A stretch of 64,000 bases of DNA from assembly GCA_903813345.2 (NCBI GenBank), contig CAIIXF020000012.1:18981520-19045519 (forward strand), read 5' to 3'. The translations under genes were made by a program, and so were the position numbers. Source of the DNA: Owenia fusiformis. Lineage: Eukaryota; Annelida; Polychaeta; Sabellida; Oweniidae. Shown piece by piece: positions 15,301 through 24,399 of this stretch. The stretch's first letter is position 1, and every line of letters begins with the position of its first letter. The notes beneath the pieces were generated by a model. That model had not been told where the DNA came from. It ran no database searches and worked only from the letters and a program-made list of their open reading frames with translations.

Positions 15301-18300
15301 AAATGTCAAGGCAGCCATTTTGGATTTTCTGTCCTAAAATCTTGTCTGTAAAGTCTTGTCTATGCATTTCCAGGTGAACCGTTCTGTAGATCAATTTCAA
15401 ATTTTTAGGGATGATTCTTAGTATGAAAATCTACATCTGATTAGTTTTTTGGCATTCTGGATAAATGTCAAGGCAGCCATTTTGGATTTTCCGTCTTAAA
15501 ATCTTGCCTGTAAAGTCTTGTCTACGCGTTTTTAGGTGAACCGTTTGGTAGATCAATTTCAAATTTTCAGGGATGATTCTTAGTGTGAAAATCTACATCT
15601 GATTAGTTTTTTGGCATTCTGTGTAAATGTCATGGCAGCCATTTTGGGTTTTCTGTCCTAAAATCTTGTCTGTAAAGTCTTGTCTACACGTTTTCAGGTG
15701 AACCATTTGGTAGATCAATGTCATATTTTCAGGGATGATTCTTAGTATGAAAATCTAGGAACAGATTAGTTTTTTGACATTCTGGGTAAATGTCAAGGCA
15801 GCCATTTTGGATTTTCCATCCTAAAATCTTGTCTGTAAAGTCTTGTTTACATGTTTTCTAGTTAACTGTGTGACGGATCAATTAAAATTGTGTTGGTAAA
15901 GTCTTGTCTACTCATTTTCAGGATAACCGTTTGATGGGATCACCCATTGGTGGGGACATTTTGTACACATTTGTGTTCTTGTTTCAGTGTTGATTTTGAA
16001 GTTGTGATATTAATTTCTCCATTTTCATCAAATAGTGATAATGGAGGGAACATCGTCTGGCAGAGCAAACTTGTTAGCTGCGCATGATCTATCTGGCAGT
16101 GATACGACATCTTGCATGCATGGAATTGGCAAGCTAACAGTTCTGAAGGTATTAAATAGATACTCACTCACTAACTTGGGAGATGTCAATGCAGACATGA
16201 CTGAAGTTGAGAAAACTTCAACAGAATTTGTTTCTAGATGTTATGGAATTACACCTAAAGTCACAGACAAAATATCTGATGTGAGATATGCTGTATGGGC
16301 AAAGAAAATGCTGCAAAACACATTACAAATGCACCAAAGCTAAAATCCCTCCCACCAACAACAGAAGCATTTTCCCAGCATGGGAAGCGAGCTTATTTCC
16401 AAGTAGCTATATGGAAAAATGCTAATATGCCTGACCCCCCACTTATCCTTCCAACAGATTATGGTTGGGAAATTAACAGCACGGGCTCCCTTTTCCCAAC
16501 AATGCCCAAGGATACACCCTTGGCCCCTGAAGGAATTCTCCAGCTCATTAAGTGCACATGTGCATCATAGGGCAAGGTATGTAGAACTGGGCGATGTTCA
16601 TGCTCCAAGGCATCTTTATCATGCACATTGTTCTGTGTTTGCAAGGGGAATGAATGCAATAACCAACATACAAAGACAGTAACTGAACAGGAATTGGAAG
16701 AAACTGATGAAGATTTATTGAGGGAAATCCTTGATGAAATCTTAGTAAAAGAAGATAATTCATAAATTCAAGATATATATAGCACCAAGAAATGACCCTT
16801 GTGGAACATCATTATTATTATGTAGGTTACTTTTTACTCATTTCAGATATTTTATATGTGAGAAAGAGATCATAATCAGATGTATTTAGTATTATTTATT
16901 GATAATTTTGTAGGAAACACTAATATCAATTTGATATTATCACAGAATGAGACATTTCATAAATTGTAAGGTTGGCGGCCATCTTGAATTTTTTTTTATT
17001 TTTGTCAAGAAACATTTCTGGAACCTATTATATTGGTATACATCATATTAAAACTCTATAATAGAAAAAACAGCAAGATATGTTTATGTGTATGCTAGTT
17101 TTCTGTTCTAATATGCTGGCAAAAATACATAAAACGTGTGAAAATTCAAAATGGCCACCAAAAAAATTCCTCAAGGATGCCCGTTGGGCATCCGACAGTT
17201 TCTGAATATGGATATCATGTTTAAACAGAAAATGCAAAAAAAGTTCATATAATAAGCATTTCCACCTCTATTGGCTCTACATCCAGACTAGTATTTGACA
17301 AGAATCAGTACACTTTCTTTACAATAAAAAATCCAAATTAAAGTTTTATTTGTACGAAAGTATGGAAAAATGATTTGTCTCAAAAATACACTTTTTTCTA
17401 GAATATTCAGATTTCAGTTGATTCTGACAGAATTATTCCTTGGAAATCAAATGATATTTTTATGCAAAAGTGTATAGTGAATTTTTACTACCCAAACTTT
17501 CAGAAAATATTTATAGAATCTTCATTCATTAAAATATACTAGTAGTACATTGAAATTGAGAAAATCAATGGTAAATAGATAACATTCAAAATTTATGAAC
17601 AAGCTCTTTCTCTATTGGTCAAATATTCAACTGCAGCCAATTTGTTCATTGATGAATACAAATTATAATTATATGTATATTATATTAGTAAATAGATAGA
17701 TAAATAAATGTAATAGTTACAGTAGAATCAAAACATGTCAATTTACTTTGTGATAACCCTGTACATGTATTATAATACTTGTAGTACAGGCGGTGCAAAT
17801 CTGAAGTCAAAGGGAATATAAGTTTTTTACTAACAAGTGACAATGATTTTCACAGTTTCATTCACAAACTATTTTTAGGGAAAACAGTATGCATTTATCG
17901 ATCATGATAAGATTACAGTATGATTTTTATGTCAACTCCAAAAATCGGTGACATATTGTTATGGCCTCCATTTTTTGATTAATCGCAATATGTACATTAA
18001 CAGGGTTAACCCATAGTATAGTATGTCATTTAAGTTTTAGACAGATTCAACCAACACTTTTTGGTAAATCTTGAAATTAAGTGACTATTGCAAGTTTTTA
18101 ACATTGAGGTCTATGGCAGTCTGGTCCAACCAAAACAAAAAAAGTGATGACAACTATGTATTTAGTCTTATTCAGCTTTATATACCAAGTTAGCAACTCC
18201 CTTATCAGGGGCAAAGCCAGCAAATGTGCAGGGTGGAGTGAATTTGTGGGGTTTGCCCCCACAAATTAAAAAAAATTTACATGTACATTGTATATGGTGC

Positions 18301-21300
18301 ATTCTAAGCATTTCAAACCATAATTTGTTAATCACTACTTCTCCCTGGCTGTGCCCATGCTTATTAAAACATTTGACACTAAAAGCATCTTTCAGAAGTT
18401 AATCTTTACTCTTCTGACTGAATTTTGAATCTTTTATCAGACCGCTGGGAGAATCATGTAGTCATCGTGATGTTGGCAGCCTAGTGACATTCCATTGTAA
18501 TTCTGAGAAATCAACCACCAGACTCATTTCAAGTTCATGCTGATGTTAGATGTTACCAACTGCTATTTCATGCGAAGTCTATTCCAGGAAAAACACTCAT
18601 TAGATTTAGTTCAAATTCCTACTACTAATTCCTACAACTGATTAACCTTTCGGCACCAACATCGGAACAGATAGTAGAGTTGTCCTGAAAACATCCCCCC
18701 ACACTATGTATTGAGTTAACTTCCAAGCATTTTTATATCCTTATATACAGAGAGTGGGAGGGGGGTATTTTCTTTTCAGTACAACTCTGTGCTTGGTTTT
18801 TCTTGACATCATTTTGTAACTACTAGTTGCTTTGATCTAGATTCTGCCTGACGCCTTGTTGTAAAATAACTTCACACTGTGACGCATGTCGTTCTTGTCC
18901 TTTTAGATGAAGAGTTACAGAAGATGGCACAAGAACGTTACAACAATTCACGATTAGTGAGTATTATTCTCAAAAAGGTTGTGGTGCATTATATTGCAGT
19001 TTACATCATTATAATAGGTTTCATAATCAGCTGTCCTTCTTTGAATGTACCGAAAGTAAATATATGATAGCTGGTAATGGTAACTCATTTCACCAAATGA
19101 ACCAATCAGAGTCTACTAAAACTCTACTTCTGGTAACTCAAGGCCAAATGAACCAATCAGAGTCTACTAAGACTTCACTTCCTCTCAAGATGAGTTGGAG
19201 CAATCTGCGTGAGGTTCCTTTTTTACTTGGCTCTGTTTTTCACACATGCGCAAAAATGGAAGAACATTATTCTCATGATTCAAATAATTTTTCTGCAATT
19301 GGTTCGGTTTTAGTATGTTCACGAAAGTTTATTGCCAAGGCATTAAGAACATACATTGAAGTTGGGAGTTATTTATTTTTATACTAAATGAGAATATTCT
19401 CGCGCTGTGAAATGATGAACGAATTTGACATCTGTATAAAAATTCATGTAGTTATTATCTTATTAATCATAAATGCCTTTAAATAATTTGAGCTACATGT
19501 AATTAAATTGATGGATTAAACATTTTAAATGCACATGTGCCAAAACTAAATCAAAAAATGGAACCTCATGCAGATTGCCCCTAGTGACCCTATCAGTATC
19601 TAAACCCAAGTACACAATCCTTTATGTAAGGGATAAAGGTTCATGAAAGTGTATGCTTATTGTTACATGATTATTTTCAGGGTGAAGATTCAGAGCGTCT
19701 TGTATCTGGATCAGACGACTTCACCTTATTCCTGTGGCATCCAGAAACTGAGAAAAAACCAATAGCTAGAATGACTGGACACGCTCAATTGATCAATGAA
19801 GTCTTGTTTTCACCTGATACTCGAACTATAGCCAGTGCTTCATTTGATAAATCTATTAAATTATGGGATGGAAAAACAGGAAAGTGAGTATTCTGTGATT
19901 GATCTGTAAAAAACTAGGGCATGCTGGGTAAATTTCTTGATGGTCGTTTTGAATTTATCAATAAAAAATAAGGAGAATATTTGGGAGTGAGGAATTGATT
20001 ATCCCAATGAATGAAGTTTGGTAGGGATATAGTGAAGCCCTCCATCCATCTGTCTGTCCGGAAGATAATCAAATACGAGGGCACAGATTTCCTTCATGCT
20101 AGGTAAAGAAAACTTACAAAATGGCTGCCGCTTTAAAATTATACTCAAATGAAAGGCAGTAGATTGCAAATTGTAAATATTGTATCGTTTTTCTGATTTG
20201 GGCCTAGTAAAATTCAAAATGGCTGCCTAATGTCGGATTTCGCAATAATTTTCTGATCTCTTCAAAGTTGCTTTATTATACTCAACATTCTTAAGTAAAC
20301 TTCAAAATATGATTACATTATACTCAATTAGATCTCAAACATTGCATTGTCTATAATTTGTGCCTCTCAAAATTGGAATATCTACCAATTTACTCAAGGG
20401 TAGAATAGATGGTAAATAATAAATATTACATTGTGACATGATAGATTCATGAATATAGTGTTCGTTTGGATTTGCTACTCCATGGAAATGCCAATTCACA
20501 CTGGAATAGCCTGACAACGGTAAAGTCAGATACCATTGTCACAAATGGCGGACATAACAGTCACTTCAATTAGATTTTCCTGAACTGTATGTTTAGTAGA
20601 GCACCTAGCAAATTCCTTTGGAACAACAATCAATCGAAATGTCTTTATACTCATTGTACAGTTAATGATATTCTACCATCGAAATAAAGTCTTTAATTTA
20701 ACCGATCAAAATGAGACACTGGACAACGGACACTGTATTACCATATGCCGTTGTCTTTGTAAATTATTTCAAATTCAGATTCCGTTGTCATTGATGATAT
20801 CGAAGACTGCTATATTGTGGTGATTCATGACCCAATTTGATTGAAATTGGGATTTCATATGATACATCATCACAAGAGCTTATTACATGCACAGAATTAA
20901 GGACAATAAAATCCCATGAAATTATGACCAAGTGATTAAAGAGTTGAAGCGACGGTTATGTCCACCATTTGTGACAACAGTATCTGACTTTGCCGTTGTC
21001 AGGCTATTCCGGTGTGAATTTGAGATGCCAAGTGACTGAGTACATGTATTCTCATTGTCCTTTCAGATATCTGACTTCACTCAGGGGACATGTTAGCAGA
21101 GTCTACCAAATATCCTGGTCAGCTGATAGTAGATTACTCTGTAGCGGCTCTTCAGATTCCACTTTAAAAGTTTGGGATATGAAAACCAAAAAGCTGCTAA
21201 ATGATTTACCAGGACATGCAGATGAGGTCAGTATGAGTATCCCCATCAGAAATCTGGAATAAACAATTGACAGATTGGATATTATACAAATATTGAATCT

Positions 21301-23821
21301 TATTGAGGTGAATACCTGTGTATCGTTCACATGTGACATTCCACGAAGCCTGAAGGGCAAGTGGAATATCATCTTGTGAATGTGTCACAGGTATTCACCA
21401 AAAATAGAATTAAACATTTATTTTATTATTCACTGTTATTATTCCTCACTCACATTTAATGGAAAAACAAACTATTGATGTCTAATTAATCATGATAACA
21501 ATGTACTCCCAGGGATATATACAATGAAATTACACTGAACTAAGTCGTCACTGGTGAATATCATTTGATATTGACGGAAGTCACGTGACTTCCGTTTGAT
21601 ATTGCTTTTTATTTTTTAGTCACATGTAGGACATGAACCAATCAGAAAGTTAGGAATATGACAGTTATATAATAATTTCAAATATATAATTATTTATTAG
21701 GCCTATATCATGGTGTTAGTTTCAGTTTGATTTCCGATTTATTTTTTGAAAATTCAGGGGACACTTAGGTGTATCTATCAGTGCCATCTATAGATTGTGG
21801 TATCACCAATGGAGTATCCCATGTATGAGAAACAGATTTGAAAAAGGCTTTGTCATTTTGAAAGAACAACTATGCTACCCCTGATTTTTTGCATGTATTT
21901 TTACATATATTCCAGGGTGAAGAATATTAAAGTAAATCGATTGGCTCTCTTTAAGTTAACTGTGTCAAGATATAGGGACAGAAAATATTCTAGCATAGTC
22001 AAGCCTGGTGATCGTACAAAATGGATCGATTTCTTCAAGAAAACACAACAAATTTGGAAAATTTATTTTTTCAAGAGAAAATTTACGACTGAATTGCCAG
22101 ATGAATAGGCGCAGTGCATGGCAAAATATGATAGGTCATCTGGTATTTTTTTTGTCAATGTTTTTGCTATAAACCGGGCAACAATGGTCTACACGACCTG
22201 TAATAAATAGGTATAAGGGACGTTATTATCACAGTGGATGGAGGGGGGATTTATATGTCTTTACAATGGAACAAATTTACAAGAACTCGCATATTTTAAA
22301 AAACTAAACTCTCTACCTCAGTAAGAAACTGGATATCATATCTCTGGAGAATGAAAATGGGAAAATTTGGAGTCATAAGAATAAATTCAAGTAGCAATTG
22401 TCTTATCATGTCTTACATACATTGCAGAAATCGGCTTATCCCCCCTCCATCCATTTTGTACGATCACCGGGCGTGAGTAAGAGCATTCAATATACAGTTA
22501 GCAAGTGTAACACAGGCCTTGAGTTTATTGATTTTCTTCTTAATATCATGACGTATACTTTAAGTGATGTGGTCCTCTTGTATTTTTAGGTTTATGCTGT
22601 TGACTGGAGTCCAGATGGTCAAAGAGTAGTCAGTGGAGGCAAGGATAAAGTTCTTAAGATGTAAGTGTTCAGTCATATCTCACCCTAAGACCCAATGACC
22701 AATAGTAACTGCTACCCTCTTAAGATGACAAATTCATGATTGTACAGTGAATTTGATGTACTAGATAAGCATCCTCCAAATGTAGGGCTCAGACATCAAC
22801 CACTCTTTTCTGGATGATATCTGGTCCCTGCGGTTTGAGGATGGGTTTAAAAACATATTAGGCTATTTGCCACAAAAAGTTCACATAATTCTGAGCCAAC
22901 CACAATTATGGTATTATTTTTCAGATTTGTATCTCAGAAAATTCAAAATGGCTGCTTTGCAGGAATTCGCAATTCTAAAATCTAATGTTTTCAATTTTAA
23001 CCAAAGTAATGAGTATAATTGATTGGAATTTGCTAATTGATATTTGTTCGTTGGGATTTGCTACTCCGCGGAGTTGCCGTTATCTAGTTGTTTTTCATTG
23101 TTTCTTCATTTCAACCTTGCAATTTGTTAAGCCTGTAAGAGATGTGTTCAGTTTTCAGTGGTGCAGTAGCAAAGTTACTTTTGTTAAGGGGAGGGGTGAG
23201 GGGTAAATGATGATTTCATTCTAAAAAATGTCTATTTTTGAGAAATTCAAGTGAAAAGGGAGTCAACATTTTCAAATTACATTATGTTGGGGAGAGGTAG
23301 TAATCTTAAAGAATTGAATACTGAGTGTACTGTACTTCTACTTAATTTGACGCTTCTTGTTTTGGCAGATTTGCTGTTTTGAACATTTGGGAGTTACTTA
23401 ATTTGTCAGACCTGCAATATTACAATGCACTGCTGGTACTCATTTACATGGTAATAAAATTACCAGGAATTACCGGGGCTGTTTTAATTTGGCAGATCTG
23501 CCACATTGTTAAGTCTGCCAAATTAAGTAGCCGCCAAATTAAGTAGAAGTTCAGTATTCATTTGTTACCTGTGGGGTGGATATTGAAAGACAATAGAGAC
23601 TGAGTCCCTTAAAATCATAGAAACTGATTTATCCAATTTAGTTGATTATTGATCTTTCTCATGAGATGTACGTACAAGATAATACCACATTAATAAAGCT
23701 GTGATATAGCAGGAATGTATAACTCAGTAACAAGATAATACCACATTAATAAAGCTGTGATATAGCAGGAATGTAGAACTCAGTAACTGTTTCTTTTTTT
23801 GCTTTTAGATGGAGAAAATGA
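315..23821 (+). CDS. NLE1: Notchless homolog NLE1, WD40 ribosome-biogenesis factor (5' partial, 12 exons)
   Basis: Exons are 315-535, 1912-1991, 2407-2483, 4237-4334, 4533-4569, 4889-5044, 5435-5570, 18907-18956, 19681-19883, 21067-21226, 22590-22660 and 23809-23821. All junctions are GT-AG, the phases agree, and together they give 433 residues and a stop. The first exon encodes the end of the NLE N-terminal domain (YAFFVNDTEIVDSL) and the junction RAVTRCTSSIEGH. The rest is a chain of WD40 repeats with WD-type ends (VRFWD, IFVWD, IKIWD, IKVWR, IKLWD, LKVWD) and the family-specific GSDDFTLFLW. The protein ends IWRK after the last repeat, as the family does. NLE1 is known as a nucleolar factor in 60S subunit maturation that works with the AAA ATPase midasin. 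The missing start lies upstream. A polyadenylation signal aataaa lies at 23948-23953. Intron 7 (5571-18906) hosts two other genes. Confidence 0.96.
495..1850 (+). repeat. Tandem array of an NLE1 exon 3' end plus splice donor
   Basis: A unit of about 113-117 bp follows the exon ending at 535 and occurs 11 more times, so the string ggcaggtgagac appears 12 times. Each unit holds about 37 bp copied from the exon end (aggcagttatatccgcac and onward), the donor gtgaga, and about 76 bp of intron ending ttgtatcttgtatcag, which resembles a splice acceptor. Units come in two lengths because some carry a ctgca insertion. Near-identity of the units indicates recent amplification. The genuine next exon begins at 1912. 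Confidence 0.95.
2520..3690. mobile_element. Non-autonomous transposon with (CCGT)n block and satellite-like interior
   Basis: The ends carry the inverted motif cccatcgaac (2529-2538) and gttcgatggg (3660-3669). After the left end comes a ccgt microsatellite at about 2567-2660. The interior is about five imperfect copies of a unit with aactcgaaaagtagtggagcg and runs of gaaaaatggcggccatttt. The ORFs here are frame noise from the microsatellite and the palindromic interior. It sits in NLE1 intron 3. Decayed relatives are at 20002-20480 and 22940-23085. Confidence 0.7.
4018..4158. repeat. Imperfect hairpin repeat (small MITE-like)
   Basis: The arm attaaatgcttgatttttga through acaatatatcaaccc is matched in inverse by ggggttgatagattgtattt through tatcaaaaacctctcattaa. 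It lies in NLE1 intron 3. A related hairpin with the tttggataca / tgtatccaaa ends is at 41147-41222. Confidence 0.55.
5603..5825. mobile_element. MITE with cactggcggatccag termini and 6-bp TSD
   Basis: The termini are cactggcggatccag and its inverse ctggatccgccagtg. The flanks repeat tgtatg (5597-5602 and 5826-5831), a probable 6-bp target-site duplication. The 223-bp interior has no coding capacity. It is inserted shortly after the donor of NLE1 intron 7. Confidence 0.8.
6627..8042 (-). CDS. Orphan multi-pass membrane protein with cysteine-rich ectodomain
   Basis: A single uninterrupted ORF of 471 aa lies antisense in NLE1 intron 7. I do not recognise the family. The first 55 residues are hydrophilic and probably cytosolic, with a CCGKC cluster at about 41-45. 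Hydrophobic segments follow at about 60-86, 104-127, 147-175 (with an embedded charge), 178-196 and 207-231, so four or five membrane passes are likely. The remaining 240 residues read as an extracellular domain with eight cysteines, ending in PIVC, and several N-glycosylation sequons (NDT, NQT, NQT, NDT). Codon use and the long ORF argue that it is real. The absence of introns inside a large intron is compatible with a retroposed origin. A channel or receptor role is possible but unproven. Confidence 0.75.
   Translation of the reverse strand: MPTPRISQTTYNMVQKDEAYTDLNDNMEVVDPEKDSEELGCCGKCLAKVFGFIEELTDKWWFVGVVFTVILTINIVGIVLDWLVVVDILNMTKGLVFGPPEVEITNAIITVTALSSFTFLLEVINLGIEMKTGEPWIEEDTGQVITLYLNNIPLTIINAFIAACREIAISYFVLAKTGFSLLSVAIRLFLALVHFVTKKEKTYRDSFTRFLLLIGLGVLFSASMAIFIFSYVSPQEGNEYIFRKPETWVKERPNRAKYFDGVSIFYNSPSFNCGTQGNDTKWLKLESLYDELEEKVNRNWFELEFTNSGAQFRVINQTSESTDISSCFSMDFGTCSVIKQVPASCNSLSGIMSTTIKLTFKYDKPTKYLVMGDIKYNAKLTSNQTCVDTQQSPDGKLKYLNNELGQLVYFKTKTTAANTGHFQGNDTTGFDFYTYPNDIQNIEEVWITGFRQCPMSGSKYPNLDATLPIVC
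8043..10544. other. Intronic non-coding stretch
   Basis: This AT-rich DNA separates the two nested genes and shows no supported gene. A partial duplication is visible around 8830-9010, where tttatttatttagt and aaatataattttagttcattctg recur. A short hairpin with catgggctttcaa arms lies at about 9733-9770 and belongs to the same type as the hairpin at 51254-51285. Confidence 0.5.
10545..12101 (+). CDS. Type II membrane protein with glycosyltransferase-like C-terminal domain
   Basis: An intronless ORF of 518 aa lies in NLE1 intron 7. A basic N-terminus is followed by one membrane segment at about residues 43-62 (NLPIIISTILLLSCFGVIYY), the topology of a Golgi enzyme. Residues 65-265 form a low-complexity acidic and serine/threonine-rich stem. 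The C-terminal 240 residues look like a nucleotide-sugar transferase fold. VVFMNGDIYLSNEF (about 370-383) resembles the metal-binding NxD motif of a known family of uncharacterised transferases. GSHDAFVFV (about 427-435), GAENVLIWQLEKKMGYTVLNP and the late IFHNHCSN fit the conserved spacing of that family. Substrate and reaction are unknown. The start codon has a fair context (gtacATGG). The last codons lie inside an 88-bp tandem repeat. Confidence 0.75.
   Translation: MDNNDKNTSSSIIQSNSLKTFKVVPKMRSSDKPSALRRNLPIIISTILLLSCFGVIYYTFYPSMSTSLLKDGSGDLTEKAAVSDQIKTIDDNDPLFRHRETDIMTDGAPVMYDIKHTKTKDLTFRNDFNNLELDAGRVEYDLHIAKILRNIEDADNVGGTYNIGTNDRGEPIGIEVKINGIKGKTSEEKVQISDALKKSMNNDGSTLHESDSMSIEDQKDVAVTSPDIKMTSRSDMTSLSDMIETSQVPSLTSVDASMTSERSRAPHLHIVTSIPMLSASEELGKLGYASLSSSQLLQRHLEFMGTLQNNLNLDFVEQIHILTNIIDMKIYLENENLDNFDKISVHYIDVGITYRVIMEFISENLVHECVVFMNGDIYLSNEFTRVNSSKMLEKHIAYAITRMGNEMSGLPFVQCPVENLCVKKYHGSHDAFVFVLEEPFPQDALENLDYPMNKLGAENVLIWQLEKKMGYTVLNPCKILRIFHNHCSNIRANFTVNLKERVDTGMHGRAPYSNSLYT
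12060..12510 (+). repeat. 88-bp tandem repeat containing the end of the glycosyltransferase-like CDS
   Basis: Units start atgcatggaagagctcc at 12060, 12151, 12239, 12327 and 12415, with a truncated sixth at 12503. The first unit encodes the last residues of the upstream gene (HGRAPYSNSLYT and stop). The others would encode a nearly identical tail ending in the same place. The period is 88 bp except for the first unit. Confidence 0.93.
13191..14237 (-). pseudogene. PIN-like nuclease plus CXC-type zinc domain ORF, left arm, one in-frame stop
   Basis: Two minus-strand ORFs lie in the same frame, separated by one TGA near 13628. The right-arm copy has a tryptophan codon at the matching place. 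The N-terminal part (202 aa) has DDTDVFLLLFHHC and AAHGLSGSDTTSCMHGIGK, which resemble the acidic metal-binding strands of PIN/FEN-type nucleases. The C-terminal part has FQVAIWKNA, DYGW and a cysteine-rich run (CTCASEGNVC through CVCKGNEC) similar to CXC/Tesmin-type zinc domains. This pair of domains is common in uncharacterised transposon-linked proteins of marine invertebrates. The N-terminus of the protein is probably missing. Function is inferred from motifs only. Confidence 0.7.
14985..15890 (+). repeat. 162-bp tandem array inside the fold-back element
   Basis: About six imperfect units share gcagccattttggattttc, cctaaaatcttgtctgtaaa and gattagttttttggcattct with a spacing of about 162 bp. 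A related single fragment is at about 39990-40175. No coding potential is supported, and the small ORF on the reverse strand is a by-product of the repeat. Confidence 0.85.
16030..16765 (+). pseudogene. PIN-like/CXC ORF, right arm, deleted and frameshifted
   Basis: This is an inverted copy of the left-arm ORF. It keeps LSGSDTTSCMHGIGKLTVLK and the CYGITPKVTD region. It lacks the N-terminal part and about 14 residues after SSGRAN, and it loses frame near 16305 by one base in an A run. It retains TGG where the left arm has TGA. The cysteine-rich end is present but broken by a TAG near 16567. The two copies therefore carry different lesions. Confidence 0.7.
17293..18906. other. End of NLE1 intron 7
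   Basis: This is AT-rich DNA without a supported gene. A short palindrome, aatttgtgggg paired with ccccacaaatt, lies near 18240-18268 inside a possible small element bounded by ggggcaaagccag and ctggctgtgccc. The acceptor for the next NLE1 exon ends at 18906. Confidence 0.5.
19074..19180 (+). repeat. 51-bp direct duplication
   Basis: The string ccaaatgaaccaatcagagt followed by ctactaa occurs at 19093 and again at 19144, each preceded by ggtaactca. It lies in the NLE1 intron after the exon at 18907-18956. Confidence 0.7.
20002..20480. mobile_element. Decayed copy of the (CCGT)n transposon family
   Basis: The left end attatcccaatgaatgaagt and a short ccatctgtctgtccg block match the start of the element at 2520. 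The right end tttggatttgctactcc matches its right end. Interior gccgcttt and aaaatggctgcc strings agree. It lies in an NLE1 intron. Confidence 0.6.
20496..21020. mobile_element. MITE with ~50-bp terminal inverted repeats
   Basis: The left end attcacactggaatagcctg is followed by acaacggtaaagtcagata and is repeated in inverse at the right end (tatctgactttgccgttgtc then aggctattccggtgtgaat). The interior is AT-rich and non-coding. The right end stops about 45 bp before an NLE1 exon, which places it close to the branch-point region. Confidence 0.85.
21308..21399. repeat. Imperfect 92-bp hairpin
   Basis: The arm ggtgaatacctgtg through cacatgtgacattccac is matched in inverse by gtggaatatc through cacaggtattcacc. 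It lies in an NLE1 intron and could be a minimal MITE. Confidence 0.6.
21574..21595. other. 22-bp perfect palindrome centred on CACGTG
   Basis: The half-site acggaagtcac is exactly mirrored around the centre, giving a CACGTG core flanked by ggaagt on both sides. The core is an E-box and ggaa is an ETS-type core, so it could be a dimeric factor site. It could also be the stem of a cruciform-prone mobile element end. No further support is visible. Confidence 0.5.
22004..22471. mobile_element. 468-bp MITE with 22-bp inverted ends
   Basis: The ends cctggtgatcgtacaaaatg and cattttgtacgatcaccggg are inverted copies. The interior has no supported ORF. It lies in the NLE1 intron between the exons ending at 21226 and starting at 22590. 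Confidence 0.75.
22940..23085. repeat. Remnant of the (CCGT)n transposon family
   Basis: Strings attcaaaatggctgctttgc and cgttgggatttgctactcc followed by gttgccgtt match the interior and right end of the element at 2520-3690. Confidence 0.5.
23316..23559. mobile_element. Small MITE with gaatactga ends
   Basis: The left side gaatactga, then acttctacttaatttg, is matched in inverse by caaattaagtagaagt then tcagtattc. The interior repeats taatttggcagatctgcc-type palindromes. It lies in the last NLE1 intron. Confidence 0.65.
23673..23786 (+). repeat. 57-bp direct duplication just before the last NLE1 exon
   Basis: The unit beginning acaagataataccacattaa occurs at 23673 and 23730 with a single visible difference (tataactc versus tagaactc). 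It ends about 22 bp before the acceptor of the final exon at 23809. Confidence 0.9.
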
Positions 23822-24049
23822 AAATGGAAATCAAGGAGGTCATGCTACAAATACATCAATATATAACAAAACATTGTTCCAGTGAATTAACTTAGTGGAC
23901 ACTTTGCAGTTGGATTATATGGCACTTGTACCTCAGAATTTTGCAAAAATAAAATATTGGAGTAAATGATCCAATGTATTCAAATAATATTTGATAGTTA
24001 TTATGATGAGCCATGATAAAATGAATGTCAGGGGAGTTTTTTTAAAGCT

Positions 24050-24364
24050 CTTCAATTTTAAGCAGCCCGGACCAGTTCAGTGGATTTGCACCCGAATTCC
24101 ATACAGACTGTGAATCTTGCCATTTGTTAGACACCGAGACACCTCTGAAAACCAACCACCAAACACCGCCTGCAAAAAAGTTGGAGACGATAACAGTATG
24201 ACACCACCAGCTGCTGCACGAAATCTGACGGAAGTTCTATGATTCGATGTTACTGATCCATAATACTGAATATATTTCTTGGTTTTCTGCAGAAGTTCAG
24301 TCATAAATGTGTCAAACTGACAATCCACCCCTTGCGAATTTAGTGTTGTAAAAAAGTGTTGCAC
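24050..24364 (-). pseudogene. Possible alpha-carbonic-anhydrase remnant
   Basis: Minus-strand translation in one frame gives LLQKTKKYIQYYGSVTS, which resembles the family stretch LLP..xxYYxYxGSLT. In another frame, after an acceptor-like ttttttgcag, it gives GGVWWLVFRGVSVSNKWQ, which resembles the W.VF..PVSVS..Q stretch. No histidine zinc ligands or other exons were found nearby. It lies just downstream of NLE1. It could be a single decayed exon pair or a chance match, so confidence is low. Confidence 0.35.
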
Positions 24365-24399
24365 ATCTTGTGGTAAACCAAGAAGTCTATTCAGTATTC

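Larger units (their letters stand above)
12657..17292. mobile_element. 4.6-kb fold-back element with PIN-like/CXC ORF copies in both arms
   Basis: The left arm (12657 to about 14240) and right arm (about 16030 to 17292) are inverted copies of each other. They share the outer strings ggtggaaatgcttattatat and cggatgcccaacgggcatcc and long matching coding stretches. Subterminal regions contain gccattttgaattttcacac. The centre (14241-16029) is spacer, half of it a 162-bp tandem array. Both arms carry a defective copy of the same ORF, so this copy looks non-autonomous. No clear target-site duplication could be read. It is inserted in NLE1 intron 7. Confidence 0.8.

Noticed and set aside
15107-15400. 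97-aa minus-strand ORF
   Set aside because: It spans two units of the 162-bp tandem array, and the protein is itself a repeat of the same string, so it is a by-product.
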